From NCBI GenBank assembly GCA_012845835.1, contig JABAKD010000022.1, forward strand, positions 2,180,944 through 2,244,943: a stretch of DNA of 64,000 nucleotides, read 5' to 3'. Shown piece by piece: positions 16,239-27,031 of the stretch. The notes under the pieces were generated by a model, which ran no database searches, was not told the DNA's origin, and saw only the letters and a list, made by a program, of their open reading frames with translations. Every line of letters starts with the position of its first letter. The stretch's first letter is position 1. Both the position numbers and the translations under genes were made by a program. The stretch is from Undaria pinnatifida. Taxonomy: Eukaryota; Sar; Phaeophyceae; Laminariales; Alariaceae.

Positions 16239-16312
16239 CGCCCCGGTGGTCTAGTGGTTTTACCCTCGAATACTACTAACGTTTGGTTGTCCTTGAGTTC
16301 GACACCCACCAC
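16239..16312 (+). repeat. tRNA-like (SINE-type) block in R copy 1
   Basis: Has an A-box-like GTGGTCTAGTGG and, about 38 bases on, a B-box-like GAGTTCGACACC, the spacing of an internal RNA polymerase III promoter. Acceptor and T stems do not pair well, so it is not a functional tRNA. It is probably a tRNA-derived SINE head captured in R. The same block recurs in copy 2. Confidence 0.65.
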
Positions 16313-16512
16313 GATGAAATATGACTTAATTTGCAAAAATGCAATAAAAAATAGATCAACTGCTGAGAGCGCCTGCTAGGTACAATTCGACGCGAGTCGA
16401 CGAGGGAAGAAAATGCTCGATTCTCCTCGCGGTAAAAATGAAGGCACGTGATGAAGTGGGGAGGGAGGAGGAGGGCCCGCTATGTGACCCCGGATCTGAG
16501 TTACTACTGGGA

Positions 16513-16694
16513 GGGAGAGCGAGAATGGTGCGGGGATAATAAATGGGATGAAGAAAAAAAAATGTTGCAAAGAAAGGTGTACCAGGTATGATTATTACTA
16601 CCAGCGAGAGCGAGAATGGTGCGGGGATAATAAATGGGATGAAGAAAAAAAAATGTTGCAAAGAAAGGTATACCAGGTATGATTATTACTACCA
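16513..16694 (+). repeat. 91-bp tandem duplication in R copy 1
   Basis: GAGAGCGAGAATGGTGCGGG recurs at about 16,514 and 16,605, and each unit ends in ACCAGGTATGATTATTACTA. Copy 2 has one degenerate unit here (about 27,250-27,330), so the duplication is specific to copy 1 or was lost from copy 2. Confidence 0.85.
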
Positions 16695-17446
16695 GTAAAT
16701 AATATGTCAGTCTCTAGGAAATACGCACGGCACTATCAGCAGTCGTCATGGTAAAGACACTCCGGATATTATGTATTTAGGGGACGCGTCCGATTTCGAC
16801 AACGTGAAAGCACCCACGAAGAAAAGACAGCAGACACACATATCCCGCCTTCCCGAGAAAAAACAGAGAAGAAGCGCTACGCCAACCTCCCGTACGAGCA
16901 AAGCCACCCCCGCACCAATCTTAGACAACGCCGCCTCAACGAGAGATCGCCCTCCTCCTCTACGTTTTCCTCCTCGCCCGCGACCACGCAGACCAATCAA
17001 TGCGACAGCCTTCACGTAACAAACAAAGCAATCTTCTTCCAAAACCTCGCCGGCTGACATGTCCTCATGTCGACGTTTGATGCAAACCGACTTTGCGTCC
17101 TGTCGACTTCGAACCTCCATTGCCACGGGGACAGCAGTGCAGTCTCTTCATTAATGCCAAGGCCTCTTTTGTTTCGCCTAGAGGCGACGCAGGTTCTCAA
17201 TAATACTCTTTTCGGTATTTTTGTTTGATAGACGCCAACTTTTACTTGACGGCGCATTTAACATAGTTCGTTTCGCCTATCCTTGCCTTCTTTGTGGTAT
17301 AATATTACGTTTTTTCTTTTGTCAAAGCATGACTTTCACAATCCCATGTTCGTATTAAACTCTTGGCATTACTTTAAAGTTCAATGCATGCCAAATCGGA
17401 CAGCGACACCTTAAGTTGTCGAAGTGCTGCCCTGCCCTACCCGAAG

Positions 17447-17476
17447 CATGGGCGCCGGCGAATGCCGGCGCCCATG
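17447..17476. repeat. 3' terminal hairpin of element R copy 1
   Basis: Perfect 13-bp stem CATGGGCGCCGGC / GCCGGCGCCCATG around a GAAT loop. The element boundary follows 13 bases after the stem. The identical hairpin closes copy 2. A subterminal 3' hairpin is a hallmark of Helitron-type elements, but the CTRR end is absent. Confidence 0.9.
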
Positions 17477-18090
17477 CGGAGCCGTTGTAAACATATATAA
17501 AATCCTTCTTTGGTGTCATGTTTTATTTGGTCAAGAGTTTTTTGTCTCGGCCGAAGTATGCGATTCGCGGAACTGGAACGCTCGATCGAATATAGCTTCG
17601 TTCGAGCGCCGCCTTCGGGGGGCGGCTCCAACGCCCCTCGCCCTGCCGTGACCGTTTCGCACATCGACGTGAACGCGGACGGGTGCCGAGCGAGACGAGC
17701 GAGAAGTTGCAAAAATACCGCATGTCGAGGAGGAATTTTGGAAAAAATGTTGAATCTTAATGGCTGCAACGCCTGAATGATTTACAAAATTGGAATCATT
17801 TATTTCCAAACGGTACGTGATAATGTTTGGAATTTTGCGGTGGCATACTCTCGAGCGTTAGTTTCTTTGCTGTACTTTTTTACTAGTTCGTTTGGTTTCT
17901 TGCCCGGCCGTTTTATTGCTTTTCTTTCTGCTCGTTTTGCCAGCTGGAAATTCAATTTTTTAGTGTGGGTTCACCTAAAACGTGACACAACTTACCGACG
18001 ATATCCAACAACTTCGCGACACAAATTACCGACGGCAAAACGTTTCGTGACAAAATAACTCCCAAACCATGGAATCATGATACTTTCATG

Positions 18091-18557
18091 TAACAGAATC
18101 TCGAGACAAAACCAAGCAGGTAGAGCCGTCTCTTCGGCCTTTGGCCCTGGCTTTAGCATGGCCGCTGACACTCCAGCCAGCCTCTGCTGTAGGCATGAAC
18201 GCGTGCGGTTGATTCGCAGCGAACTATCCCGCTGTGCTCGCTTCTATGTGGCCATTGTCCACGCCATTTCATGTCACCTTCCTTCTGTTTTGAGCTCGTC
18301 GTCGTGCGTCGAGGTACGAGGAAGCCCGTACGTACTGGATGAGAACAGCAGCAGTATGTACGACGAGCATGAACGCCAACTGACGACATTGGCAAACACA
18401 CAACATCAGGTGCAGCAGCAGTAGCCGAAGGGCGAAACTTCTACCACATACTGCAGCAACTAGTAGCAACCAGAACCACAGCAGATAGCTCAAAGTGCAG
18501 TACGAGTGCCGTTGGCAAGTTTAGTCGTACGCGCATCACTCTGTCCAATATATATTA
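18091..18557 (+). repeat. B unit 1 of element R copy 2
   Basis: Begins TAACAGAATCTCGAGAC and matches the B units of copy 1 along its length. The minus-strand frame is broken here by small indels. Confidence 0.85.
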
Positions 18558-19028
18558 TAACAGAATCTCGAGACAAAACCAAGCAGGTAGAAGAGCCGTC
18601 TCTTCGGCCTTTGGCCCTGGCTTTAGCACGGCCGCTGACACTCCAGCCAGCCTCTGCTGTAGGCATGAACGAGTGCGGTTGATTCGCAGCGGAACTATCC
18701 CGCTGTGCTCGCTTCTATGTGGCCAGTGTCCATGCCATTTCATGTCACCTCCCTTCTGTTTTGAGCTCGTCGTGGTGCCGTCGAGGTACGAGGAAGCCCG
18801 TATGTACTGGGTGAGAACAGCAGTATGTACGACGAGCATGAAAGCCAACTGACAACATTGGCAAACACGCAACATCAGGTGCAGCAGCAGCAGCCGAAGG
18901 GCGAAACTTCTAGCACATACTGCAGCAACTAGTAGCAACCAGAACCACAGCAGATAGCTCAAAGTGCAGTACGAGTGCCGTTGGCAAGTTTAGTCGTACA
19001 CGCATCACTCTGTCCAATATATAACAAC
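18558..19028 (+). repeat. B unit 2 of element R copy 2
   Basis: Tandem partner of the preceding unit, ending CAATATATAACA. Its minus-strand frame is open for 135 codons (18962-18555) but shifts frame in its second half relative to the copy 1 units. Confidence 0.85.
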
Positions 19029-19283
19029 CGTTTTATGTTCATTGATGGAGAAAAAAATATTACGTTTCGGTGTAAGAATGATACGTCGTACGATCGGACG
19101 TTCTGATTCTGGTGTGCTGCTGCCGTGAGACCATCGAGCACACCGCATGTTTTACCCAAACAAGAGCCAACAAGAGGCAGCGCACAGGGGCCCCCAACAC
19201 AGAGACACGTGACAACCACGGCCAGCTGTCGATCGCGCAATTCGCCGGTAGTCCGTGCTTCCGTGGGTGTATCGGAAGTCGTT

Positions 19284-19288
19284 CGTAG
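19284..19288. repeat. Copia target-site duplication, left (CGTAG)
   Basis: CGTAG immediately precedes the 5' LTR and recurs immediately after the 3' LTR. Confidence 0.93.
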
Positions 19289-19800
19289 TGTTGGTGATGG
19301 CAGCAGTGTGTATCGGCCGAGCTGCTGTAGATCATCTGATTGGATACTTTGAATATTGAATTGTCAATTGTAGTAAGTTGATGCTGGATATTCTGGGAAT
19401 ACTCTTTGTGGTACTTCGGTAGGTTGTACACAAGTACGAGCTATGCAATGAACCGTAGGTGTGTGTGTCGGTACATTGGTATGTGGTACATTGGACACTT
19501 ATCCAGTAGGAAGGTGCAGGCATTGTTGCTGTAGGTCTGACTATCTGACTATTGTCATGTTAGGGGTATTGTTTGTGGTACGGGCAACAACCCGAGGGTT
19601 TTGTGGCACGTCTGAAAGTACATTAGGCCGTGTTCTGTGTTATGCGTGATCGGGTAGTTGCATAGCGTGATCCCGAGAGTGAGGTTGTTCGCGCCCACGA
19701 GCGCCCCCACCCTGCTCACTCCATCTTGCCTACCTGTCTCAGAAGGGCAATTGCTCAATAATACAACATCGTTTCCCCAGAAGCCACGAGTTTACCAACA
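19289..19800 (+). repeat. Copia 5' LTR
   Basis: 512 bp, TG...CA ends, about 98% identical to the 3' LTR. Substitutions are scattered, for example in the first 65 bases. Confidence 0.97.
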
Positions 19801-19890
19801 CGCTATAGCGACAAAGTGTCTACTGCTCCGTCGTCCCTTTAGACTACACTAGACTGCTGCACGAGAGAGGCCTGATCAACCTGTCTCATC

Positions 19891-21593
19891 ATGGCTGAAC
19901 CGGGGACACCTGCGGGTGGCCGAGTTCAGAGTAATCCGCAGGATGTTGGTGAGAGGATGGTTTCCCTAGAGACGCAGTTGTCCCAACTTACGACTCTAGT
20001 CACGTCGCTTGTTGATCAACAGAAGAAGCAAGGGGAGTCCTCTGTGTCTGCTGTCGCGCCGGGAGGCGGCGGAACAGAGTATGCTGGTGGTACGCATTCT
20101 ACCGATGATGCTACTGGCAGGACCGCGGGAGGTACGGGCGGCGATGCCCAAGGCCTTGGCGTGTCCAGCATGGGGGTTGGGAGTAGTAGCCTTGCTGGCT
20201 CAGGCTTGAACCCTAATGTATTCGCTGTTAATCGTTCCTCTGCTGGTGCTGCAAGCTTTGGTTCGATTGGGATTGGAAGTGGGGCTGTGGGAAGCCAGTC
20301 TTTCGTTCCCGGGACTGTAAGTAGGGCTCTCGGAAGCCAGTCCTCTGTTCGTCCCGAACCTACTCCGTCGAGCAGGTGGTGGGGAAGTGTCGCCAGTGGA
20401 AACAATCTGATTCCTGGGGCCGGCATTACTGATACAGGAGAGACGTTGGGTGGGGGTTCTTTCAAAGTTCCCAAGGCTCCTGTTTTCGATGGGACAGACG
20501 TGTCTTACCCCTCATGGTCGCAGAATTTTCTGCTAAGTGCCCGGCACAACAATCTGTATGAGGCGTTTGTTTTCGAGACTGAGATTCCGATTGCTGACAT
20601 TGGTTTCGACTTGACCCCCTGGGTAGAGAAAGGATTCAGTGTGGGTGTGCTGCGTCAGGCTGAGATGGCATGGTGGTTTCTTTTCGGCTGCTTGAAGAAG
20701 GATAGTCTGAAAACTATGGTTCGCCACGCTGGTTCTTCCAAAGCAAGGGTTTTCGAGTGCTGAAAGATCATTTTCTGCCGTTGAGCCAGAGTCAGATTCG
20801 TGTGCAGGAGGAGAAACTCAAATCACTGCGCATGCGTTCGAATGAGAATCCCTCGATCTTCTCTACATCTGTGAGAGAGACGCTTGGTGTGCTTCAAATG
20901 CTGGAAGTCAAGAAAGATTACAGAGAGGTGTGCAACCTGATGCTCGAGGGGCTGTCGCATGAATATAAGACTCTGCGTGAAACTCTGGTGGTGTTCTGCC
21001 CGAATGACCCGTCGTTCATAGAGACTAAAGTGCGTGAACGGTACCTCGACTTGCAGACTCAAGGTGGTCCGAAGAAACACAGTGTTGCTCTGATGTCTAG
21101 GCCTGAGAAGAAGAGTGCGAAGAAGCAGAACTACAAGTCAAGGTCTAACTCCGAGTCTGATTCATCTAAGAAAACGGCGTTTCAAGAGAAGTGTTTCAAG
21201 TGTGGGGAGGTCGGTCACGTGAAGAAGGACTGCCTGGCTCGTGTGATCGCTCATTCCTCCCAGACCCGATCATCCAAGGACGCCAAGAATGAAAACGGTG
21301 AGATATCTGAGTTGTTAGTGCTTCTGTCCCAAAAAGCTGACTCGGACCTGAGGGATACCTGGAATGATACCATGGTGTTTCTGTCCCAAAATCTCTCAAA
21401 CGATTGGAGTGATGACACGTATCTTGCATCGTGGTATGACTCTGTACTGGTGAATTGGGTGAATTCTTATGGTGCTGATATTCCAACGCTGTATAGTGAA
21501 GTGGCGGACAGGATAAGGAACTATGTCGGTAGTGATCGTGTTATTCGTGATTCTATTCGTGAATATGCCACTCTCACCAAGAAGAGGTGTTTC
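19891..21593 (+). pseudogene. Copia gag region (frameshifted)
   Basis: Encodes the nucleocapsid/capsid part of the polyprotein. The ATG at 19891 lies 90 bases after the LTR. The N-terminus has a coiled-coil-like heptad stretch (LETQLSQLTTLVTSLVDQQ), then a Gly/Ser-rich linker, then the Copia gag motif FDGTDVSYPSWSQNF. Near 20,757 the frame shifts by one (TGA at 20761-20763), and gag continues in the next frame to the zinc knuckle CFKCGEVGHVKKDC at about 21,195. The shift falls inside gag and shows no slippery heptamer, so it is more likely a one-base deletion than programmed frameshifting. Confidence 0.9.
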
Positions 21594-22891
21594 GAAGATT
21601 GGCATGCAGACACAGGTACCGCTTTCCACATGACAGATTATCTCTCGTGTATGAAGGATGTGAAGCCTTGCCACAAGAATGTAAAGGGAATTGGTGGCGT
21701 GACTTGTGAGGTAGCTCTTTCAGGAACTCTGGAATTGGTGTTCGTGTCTGCTGACAACGAGTTTTTGGCAGAGTTGAAGAATGTGCTGTACTGTCCCAAA
21801 TTGGGGTACAACCTTTTTTCCCCCAGCGCAGAATTTGATGGCGAGTCATGGAATGGTCTTGGTGGTCCTCGTGGTGTGATGACTGATTTCCACGGACATG
21901 TGACTTTTGATAATTTCGATGGCATGCTTGTTGCAACTGCGTATCGCGTGGGTGATGACTCTATTGGATCCGTGTTGGCTGCCCTCACTCCTTCAAACCC
22001 CAAGCACGAAACGAGTATGGATGTGAATGACTTTCATAACATTTATGCTCACTCATGAAGGATTGCTTCGTACTACTGCAAAGCGACTGGGTATCAAGTT
22101 GACTGGTAGCCTAGATGCTTGTACGGGATGTTCGATATCGAAGGCAATTAGAAAAGGGATTGCTCGTCAAACTGAATGTAGATCAGATAAAAAGTTAGGG
22201 AGAGTTTATGTTGACCTGGGAGGGAAGAAGGCCGTTGTGTCCATAGGGGGAGAGTATTACCCCATGATTGTGAAGGATGATTTCACAAGGCGTGCATGGA
22301 TCTATTTCCTGAGAAGTAAATCAGACGCTGCGAGTGCGTTCCGGAGTTTTCTTGCTAGTGTGCGTGCTGATGGAATCCCATCATTGGTTGAGATTGTTAA
22401 ATCTGACAATGGAGGTGAGTTTTTCGGTGGAGAATTTGCATCTGTGTGCAATGAGCTCTTGATTAAGCAAGAGTTCACCCCAGCTTACAGTCCTCAATAC
22501 AACGGTGTTGCAGAGCGTGGCTTGGGATTGATAGAGGAGGCCGCAATGGCGGCTCGTGTTCAGGCGAAAGTTCTTTTTGGGCATGTACAGTTACCTAAGA
22601 CGGACAGACTCTGCGCTGAGGAAATGACCTGGGCTTGCGAGGCACTTAATCACAGAATACTTACGAGGGCTGGGACTATTCAGGGAACGAGGGATGTAAC
22701 GTGGAAGGCGTTGCCGTCACAACTCCCTCCACCGCAACCTCCGTTGCCGATAGAGATCGCGGAGGAGGGAGGGGAGGAAAGTGACAACGATGTAGAAGCC
22801 GAGGTATGGCCGCTTATAGGGAGGAAGGTTGCCCACACACTGTTGCGAAATAACGCGGCAGTGGTCCCTCTGGTGCAGCAACGAACGAGGT
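21594..22891 (+). pseudogene. Copia protease and integrase (frameshifted)
   Basis: The protease active site reads ADTGTAFHMT at about 21,605, where most Copia elements have DSGATSHMT; the catalytic Asp is kept. The pre-integrase zinc site (HNIYAH ... CTGC) is interrupted by a frame change near 22,055. The integrase core follows with YVDLGG, KSDNGGEF and NGVAERGLG supplying the D, D, E triad. The frame changes again near 22,885, between integrase and the Pro/Glu-rich spacer. No nonsense mutation within either stretch. Confidence 0.9.
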
Positions 22892-24939
22892 AGTGGTACC
22901 CCCTGGTGAAGCAGTCGATGTGGTTGAAAGTGTGGACGCAGAGAGTGTAGGTCGATCGCCGTTTGCCCCCTCTGTGCCATCTTCGCCCGTTCCCTCTGTG
23001 TCGTCTCCAGCACCTGAGTTCACGAATGGTGAGGGGCAGGGAGGGCAAGATGTGGGGGAACTAGAGTCGGTGGGTCCTGAAGAGCAGGATACAAAGTCTG
23101 TAGGGCCGGGAGGGCAGGAGGCAGAGGCAGAGGCATCTCCTCCGGTTGCTCGTCGTCCGCGGCATGTAGCTGAGCTAGCTGATTTCAAGAACCCTGCGCG
23201 TGAGAATGATGAAGTAAGAGAAGATAGAACTCGCGCGCAAACCGGTGCAGTTAACCAGCAGAATGTATCAGGCCTTGTGGGCACTCTAGGGCCCGTCTGC
23301 GCAACAGAGATAATATATGCGCTGTTGGCGGAGCAGAGAGCAGGTGACGCAGTGGAATTGCCGAAAGAACTAGTGCAGGACATAGAGTCTGAGCCTGATA
23401 GCTATCAAGAAGCCCGGCAATCCAAGTACGCCACGATTTGGGATGGAGCTATGTCTGCAGAAGTTGAAGGCTTGATAAGGGCAGGAACGTTCACGTTAGC
23501 GGTAAAGATCCCAATAGGCTGTAACGTGATAGATGCTAGATGGGTTTTCAAATGGAAAGCAGACGAAATAGGAAAGATAGTGAAGGCCAAGGCTAGGCTT
23601 GTCGCGAAGGGCTTCAGGCAGAAGTATGGTGTAGACTATCTTGAGACTTTCTCGCCTACTGCAAATCCTGCATCAATTCGATTGTTGGTAGCATTGGCGT
23701 GCAAGTGTGATTTGGAATTACTCCACTGGGACATTGAGCAGGCGTTTGTTCTCTCGAGTTGGATCACGAGGTGTTCATGAAGTTGCCTCCTGGCTGTGGT
23801 TCGATGTCAGGAAAGGTTGTCCGTCTGAACAAGAGTTTGTACGGATTGAAGCAGGCATCTAGAACATTTTACAAGAGGCTAGTATCGGATCTAAATATGA
23901 TTGGTTTCGAGCAGTCTCTGTGTGACCCCTTTGTGCTGCGTTTCATGATGAGAGACGAGGTGATAGGCATGGTCGCGATTCACGTGGATGACATTCTGTA
24001 TGCAGGAACTAAGAGTCTTGCCAAGGTGGTTGTAGAAGCTCTAGGCGATTCTCTTCCTACGCGAAGAATTTGGGTGAGGTCAAGTTCTTTCTTGGTTGCG
24101 CATTTATTCGCGACCGCGAGGCTGGCACGATTGAGATTTCTCAGGAGAGTTACATCAGGAGTGTGCTTGAGAGATTCAAAATTTGTCGCACCAGCCCGAT
24201 CCCTGCTTCCCCTGCTAACGATAACAGGTCCGTGATGGAGGATGAGGAGGCAGGAGATGTGCCGTTCCGAGAGGTGGTGGGGTGCCTGATGTGGGTCGCC
24301 AATGGGACGAGGCCCGACATCTCGAATGCTGTGCGGGCGGTGGCGAGGCACTCTCATGAGCCGAAGAAGAGAGACTGGAAGGCAGCTCAGAAGATTCTGA
24401 ACTATCTTCTGGAAACGGCAGATCTAACTCTGAAGTACAAGAGAGACAGTACGGTTGATGACGTAGGCACGTTGGCGTACGTAGATGCAGACTTTGCCAG
24501 CAAGGCCACTGACCGTAGATCAGTTTCGGGAGCACTAGTTATTGTGGCTGCCTGTCTTGTAGCTTGGCTTTCTTGGACGCAGAAATGCGTTTCGCAGTCG
24601 GCTTCTGAGGCAGAGTACCTTGCGATGGGCGATGGTGTGAAGGAGTCTCTGTTTGTGATCGGAATGCTTCAGTTCTTGAGGCCTAGTGTAGAGCCTCGTA
24701 AAATTGACATCTTTGAGGACAACGAGGGAGCGATTGCGCTTGCAGAGAATCCGCTTAGCTCGAGCAGGAGTAAGCATATCGACGTGAGGCACCACTTTCT
24801 TAGAACTCTGACCGAGAAGGGTGTGATCGAGATCACGCATGTTCCCAGCGAAAAACAACATGCGGACATCCTCACGAAGGCTCTGCCGAGAAGTATTTTT
24901 GAAGTTCACCGTGACTTTGCATTGGGCTCTAGGAAGTAG
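22878..24939 (+). pseudogene. Copia reverse transcriptase and RNase H (frameshifted)
   Basis: After an acidic spacer, RT starts around ARWVFKWKADEIGKIVKAKA and FSPTANPASIRLLVALA, with the first catalytic Asp in HWDIEQAF. A frame change near 23,755 separates this from LNKSLYGLKQASRTF and the active site AIHVDDILYAG, which has HVDD rather than the usual YVDD. Another change near 24,075 leads into RNase H, whose catalytic residues are visible in YVDADFAS, SASEAEYLAMGD and FEDNEGAI, and which ends with SKHIDVRHHF. The protein ends at 24,939, 71 bases before the 3' LTR. Confidence 0.92.
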
Positions 24940-25010
24940 GAGTTTGAATTATTTTTGTTTGTCATACTGCATGTTGTGGGTCTGGTAGATACAACAGCCC
25001 CTAGGGAGGG

Positions 25011-25522
25011 TGTTGGTGATAGCGGCAGTGTGTATCGGCCGAGCTGTTGTAGATCATCCGATTGGATAGTTTGAATATTGAATTGTCAATTGTAGTAAGT
25101 TGATGCTGGATATTCTGGGAATACTCTTTGTGGTACTTCGGTAGGTTGTACACAAGTACGAGCTATACAATGAACCGTAGGTGTGTGTGTCGGTACATTG
25201 GTATGTGGTACATTGGACACTTATCCAGTAGGAAGGTGCAGGCATTGTTGCTGTAGGTCTGACTATCTGGCTATTGTCTTGTTAGGGGTATTGTTTGTGG
25301 TACGGGCAACAACCCGAGGGTTTTGTGGCACGTCTGAAAGTACATTAGGCCGTGTTCTGTGTTATGCGTGATCGGGTAGTTGCATAGCGTGATCCCGAGG
25401 GTGAGGTTGTTCGCGCCCACGAGCGCCCCCACCCTGCTCACTCCACCTTGCCTACCTGTCTCAGAAGGGCAATTGCTCAATAATACAACATCTTTTCCCC
25501 AGAAGCCACGAGTTTACCAACA
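25011..25522 (+). repeat. Copia 3' LTR
   Basis: Same length as the 5' LTR. Preceded directly by the candidate polypurine tract AGGGAGGG at 25003-25010. Confidence 0.97.
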
Positions 25523-25527
25523 CGTAG
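25523..25527. repeat. Copia target-site duplication, right (CGTAG)
   Basis: CGTAG follows the 3' LTR; beyond it element R resumes with TACTGCTGTAGATCGTCG. Confidence 0.93.
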
Positions 25528-26548
25528 TACTGCTGTAGATCGTCGAAAAACCGCGTGGCATCCCGTTCTGGTGGTAGACTCGCCAGTAGACCCCCAAAAA
25601 TGTATTTACCTTTTCTTTTTCTTGGCCCCATGCACCCATTTCTTTTCCTTTCTCTTCTTTGTTTCTTTTTTCCAATTGACTTGCGTCTGTTGTGCGTATG
25701 CGTAGTGATAGATACCACGTGTAATATATACGTGGTAGTCTTTCTTGGGTGGCAAGCGGTATACTCGTTTTTTCCAGGCGCGAGTAATGAGACGTATGCA
25801 CCGGTATGGACCTGGCACATCGTAAACTGACTCCCGATTTCACTTTTATATGTTTCTGGTTGAGGCATGAATTGCGTCAGCTGTGATTTATGCGTGTACC
25901 ACCTTTGGTTTGTGTTTTTCCCCTAGGGTATTTCTCAGCTCCAGAGTGACTGGAGCCTGTCCTGTGACCACGGACTTGATTATGCGAGTTAATGTCAGAA
26001 CGACAACAACAACAACTGAAATATTGCCTGTTTCTTGACGTTTCAGCTGCTTCCTGCAAATTTGGTTTTTCTGCCAACACGATTTTGAACTTTTTCGCGA
26101 TTTTTTCTTCTTTTTTGTCTAGTAAGTTGAACTTCCTACCATTTGCCGCTAATTTGCCGCCTGTGCATTAGTTGCGGAACGGTCCAGCTTTAGCTTTTCT
26201 TTGATTCGCACCATTTGTTTTGTATTTGACGCAGCTTCATCGGCTGAGATCTGGGCTTGGCTCATCAGCTCGACACCGCCCAGCACCCCATGGCAGTGCT
26301 TTAGCTTACAGCAACGAAGCGCCGTGCGGTGCCCTGCGATGCCCTGTGGCTCAGCTCAGCAGCGCACCGCAGCGCAGCGCTAGCTCAGCAGAGCGAAGCG
26401 CTATGCTTTGCCGTGCTCTGCCGTCGCGGCCGTTCGTTATTCATGATATCTAAAACTCCGCGTACGCTGATATTTAGGTATTTGGCGCTTTATTCTATAC
26501 ATATCGCGTCAACCATCGTAATATCATACAATATGGGGGAGGGAATCG

Positions 26549-26885
26549 ATATAGACTATCTCTGAGGGATCGTCAGGCCGGGAGGGGAACGGAGGAAGAA
26601 TCGGGCGGACTAAGGCCACTGGCCTGGGGTGGCAATGTTGATGAGGATTAAGGTAGACTCCCAGCTATAACATACCAGGTATATATATAGGGAAAGGAAA
26701 TAGTAGATAAAAGGAGAAGATGTGGGGAAAGGAAATGGGCGAATGGTTGGCGGAAGATACCACTGCATTAGGGTGCGATCATTCGACTTCATATTAGGTG
26801 CTACTGCTCCTTGAAGGAAGGATATTCGATCTATATCGGAAAGGCATCTACGCTACATTGTCGGAGGGCAAAAATAATAATAATT
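26549..26885 (+). repeat. ~330-bp insert in R copy 2, flanked by a direct repeat
   Basis: The word ATATGGGGGAGGGAAT occurs at both ends of this segment (about 26,532 and 26,890) but only once in copy 1 (about 16,172). Either copy 1 lost the segment by recombination between the short repeats or copy 2 gained it. The segment includes a palindromic ATACCAGGTATATATA word. Confidence 0.7.
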
Positions 26886-26956
26886 ATAATATGGGGGAGG
26901 GAATGTAATCTCTACTATGCAAAGATCCTGTTCCGTTTTAAGCAATTGTCAGCCGG

Positions 26957-27031
26957 CCGCCCCGGTGGTCTAGTGGTTTTACCCTCGAATACTACTAACG
27001 TTTGGTTGTCCTTGAGTTCGACACCCACCAC
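26957..27031 (+). repeat. tRNA-like (SINE-type) block in R copy 2
   Basis: Same A-box-like and B-box-like motifs as the block near 16,240; both boxes are unchanged between the two copies. Confidence 0.65.

Larger units (their letters stand above)
13548..17489 (+). mobile_element. Element R, copy 1 (unclassified ~4-kb composite repeat)
   Basis: Defined by comparison with a second copy that follows it head to tail. Order of parts: a TATA-rich 5' module with a GC palindrome (GAGCGCCGCC...GGCGGCTC near 13,678), a GTGACAC/TACCGACG-rich segment, two tandem ~460-bp B units, a C segment with a tRNA-like block, and a 3' hairpin at 17447-17476 that ends 13 bases before the boundary. The boundary is set where copy 1 runs into the start of copy 2 and where copy 2 meets unrelated DNA, both after CCGTTGTA. 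No transposase, RT or Rep domain is visible, so it would be non-autonomous. Its class is unknown. Confidence 0.75.
19289..25522 (+). mobile_element. Copia LTR retrotransposon, full length, recently inserted
   Basis: A 6,234-bp element with two 512-bp LTRs beginning TGTTGGTG and ending CCAACA, flanked by the 5-bp duplication CGTAG. Domain order is gag, protease, integrase, reverse transcriptase, RNase H, which is diagnostic of Copia (Ty1-type). A purine-rich tract, AGGGAGGG, abuts the 3' LTR. I count about 11 substitutions and no indels between the LTRs (about 2%), so insertion is fairly recent. It sits in the C segment of element R copy 2: the flanks join into sequence matching uninterrupted R copy 1 at about 15,180. 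The coding region has five frame changes but no other internal stop. Confidence 0.97.

Noticed and set aside
16239-16312. A functional tRNA gene
   Set aside because: Promoter-like boxes are present but the acceptor and T stems do not pair and no sensible anticodon arm forms.
16746-17126. Minus-strand 126-codon frame in R, present in both copies
   Set aside because: The copies are too similar at DNA level to show selection, the N-terminal sides diverge by frameshift, and no family is recognisable.
19332-19649. Short frames repeated at both Copia LTRs
   Set aside because: They are identical because the LTRs are, and they are short and without motifs.
20757-20763. Programmed frameshift between gag and pol
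   Set aside because: The frame change falls inside gag, before the zinc knuckle, with no slippery heptamer, and four further changes follow. Mutation or sequence error is simpler.
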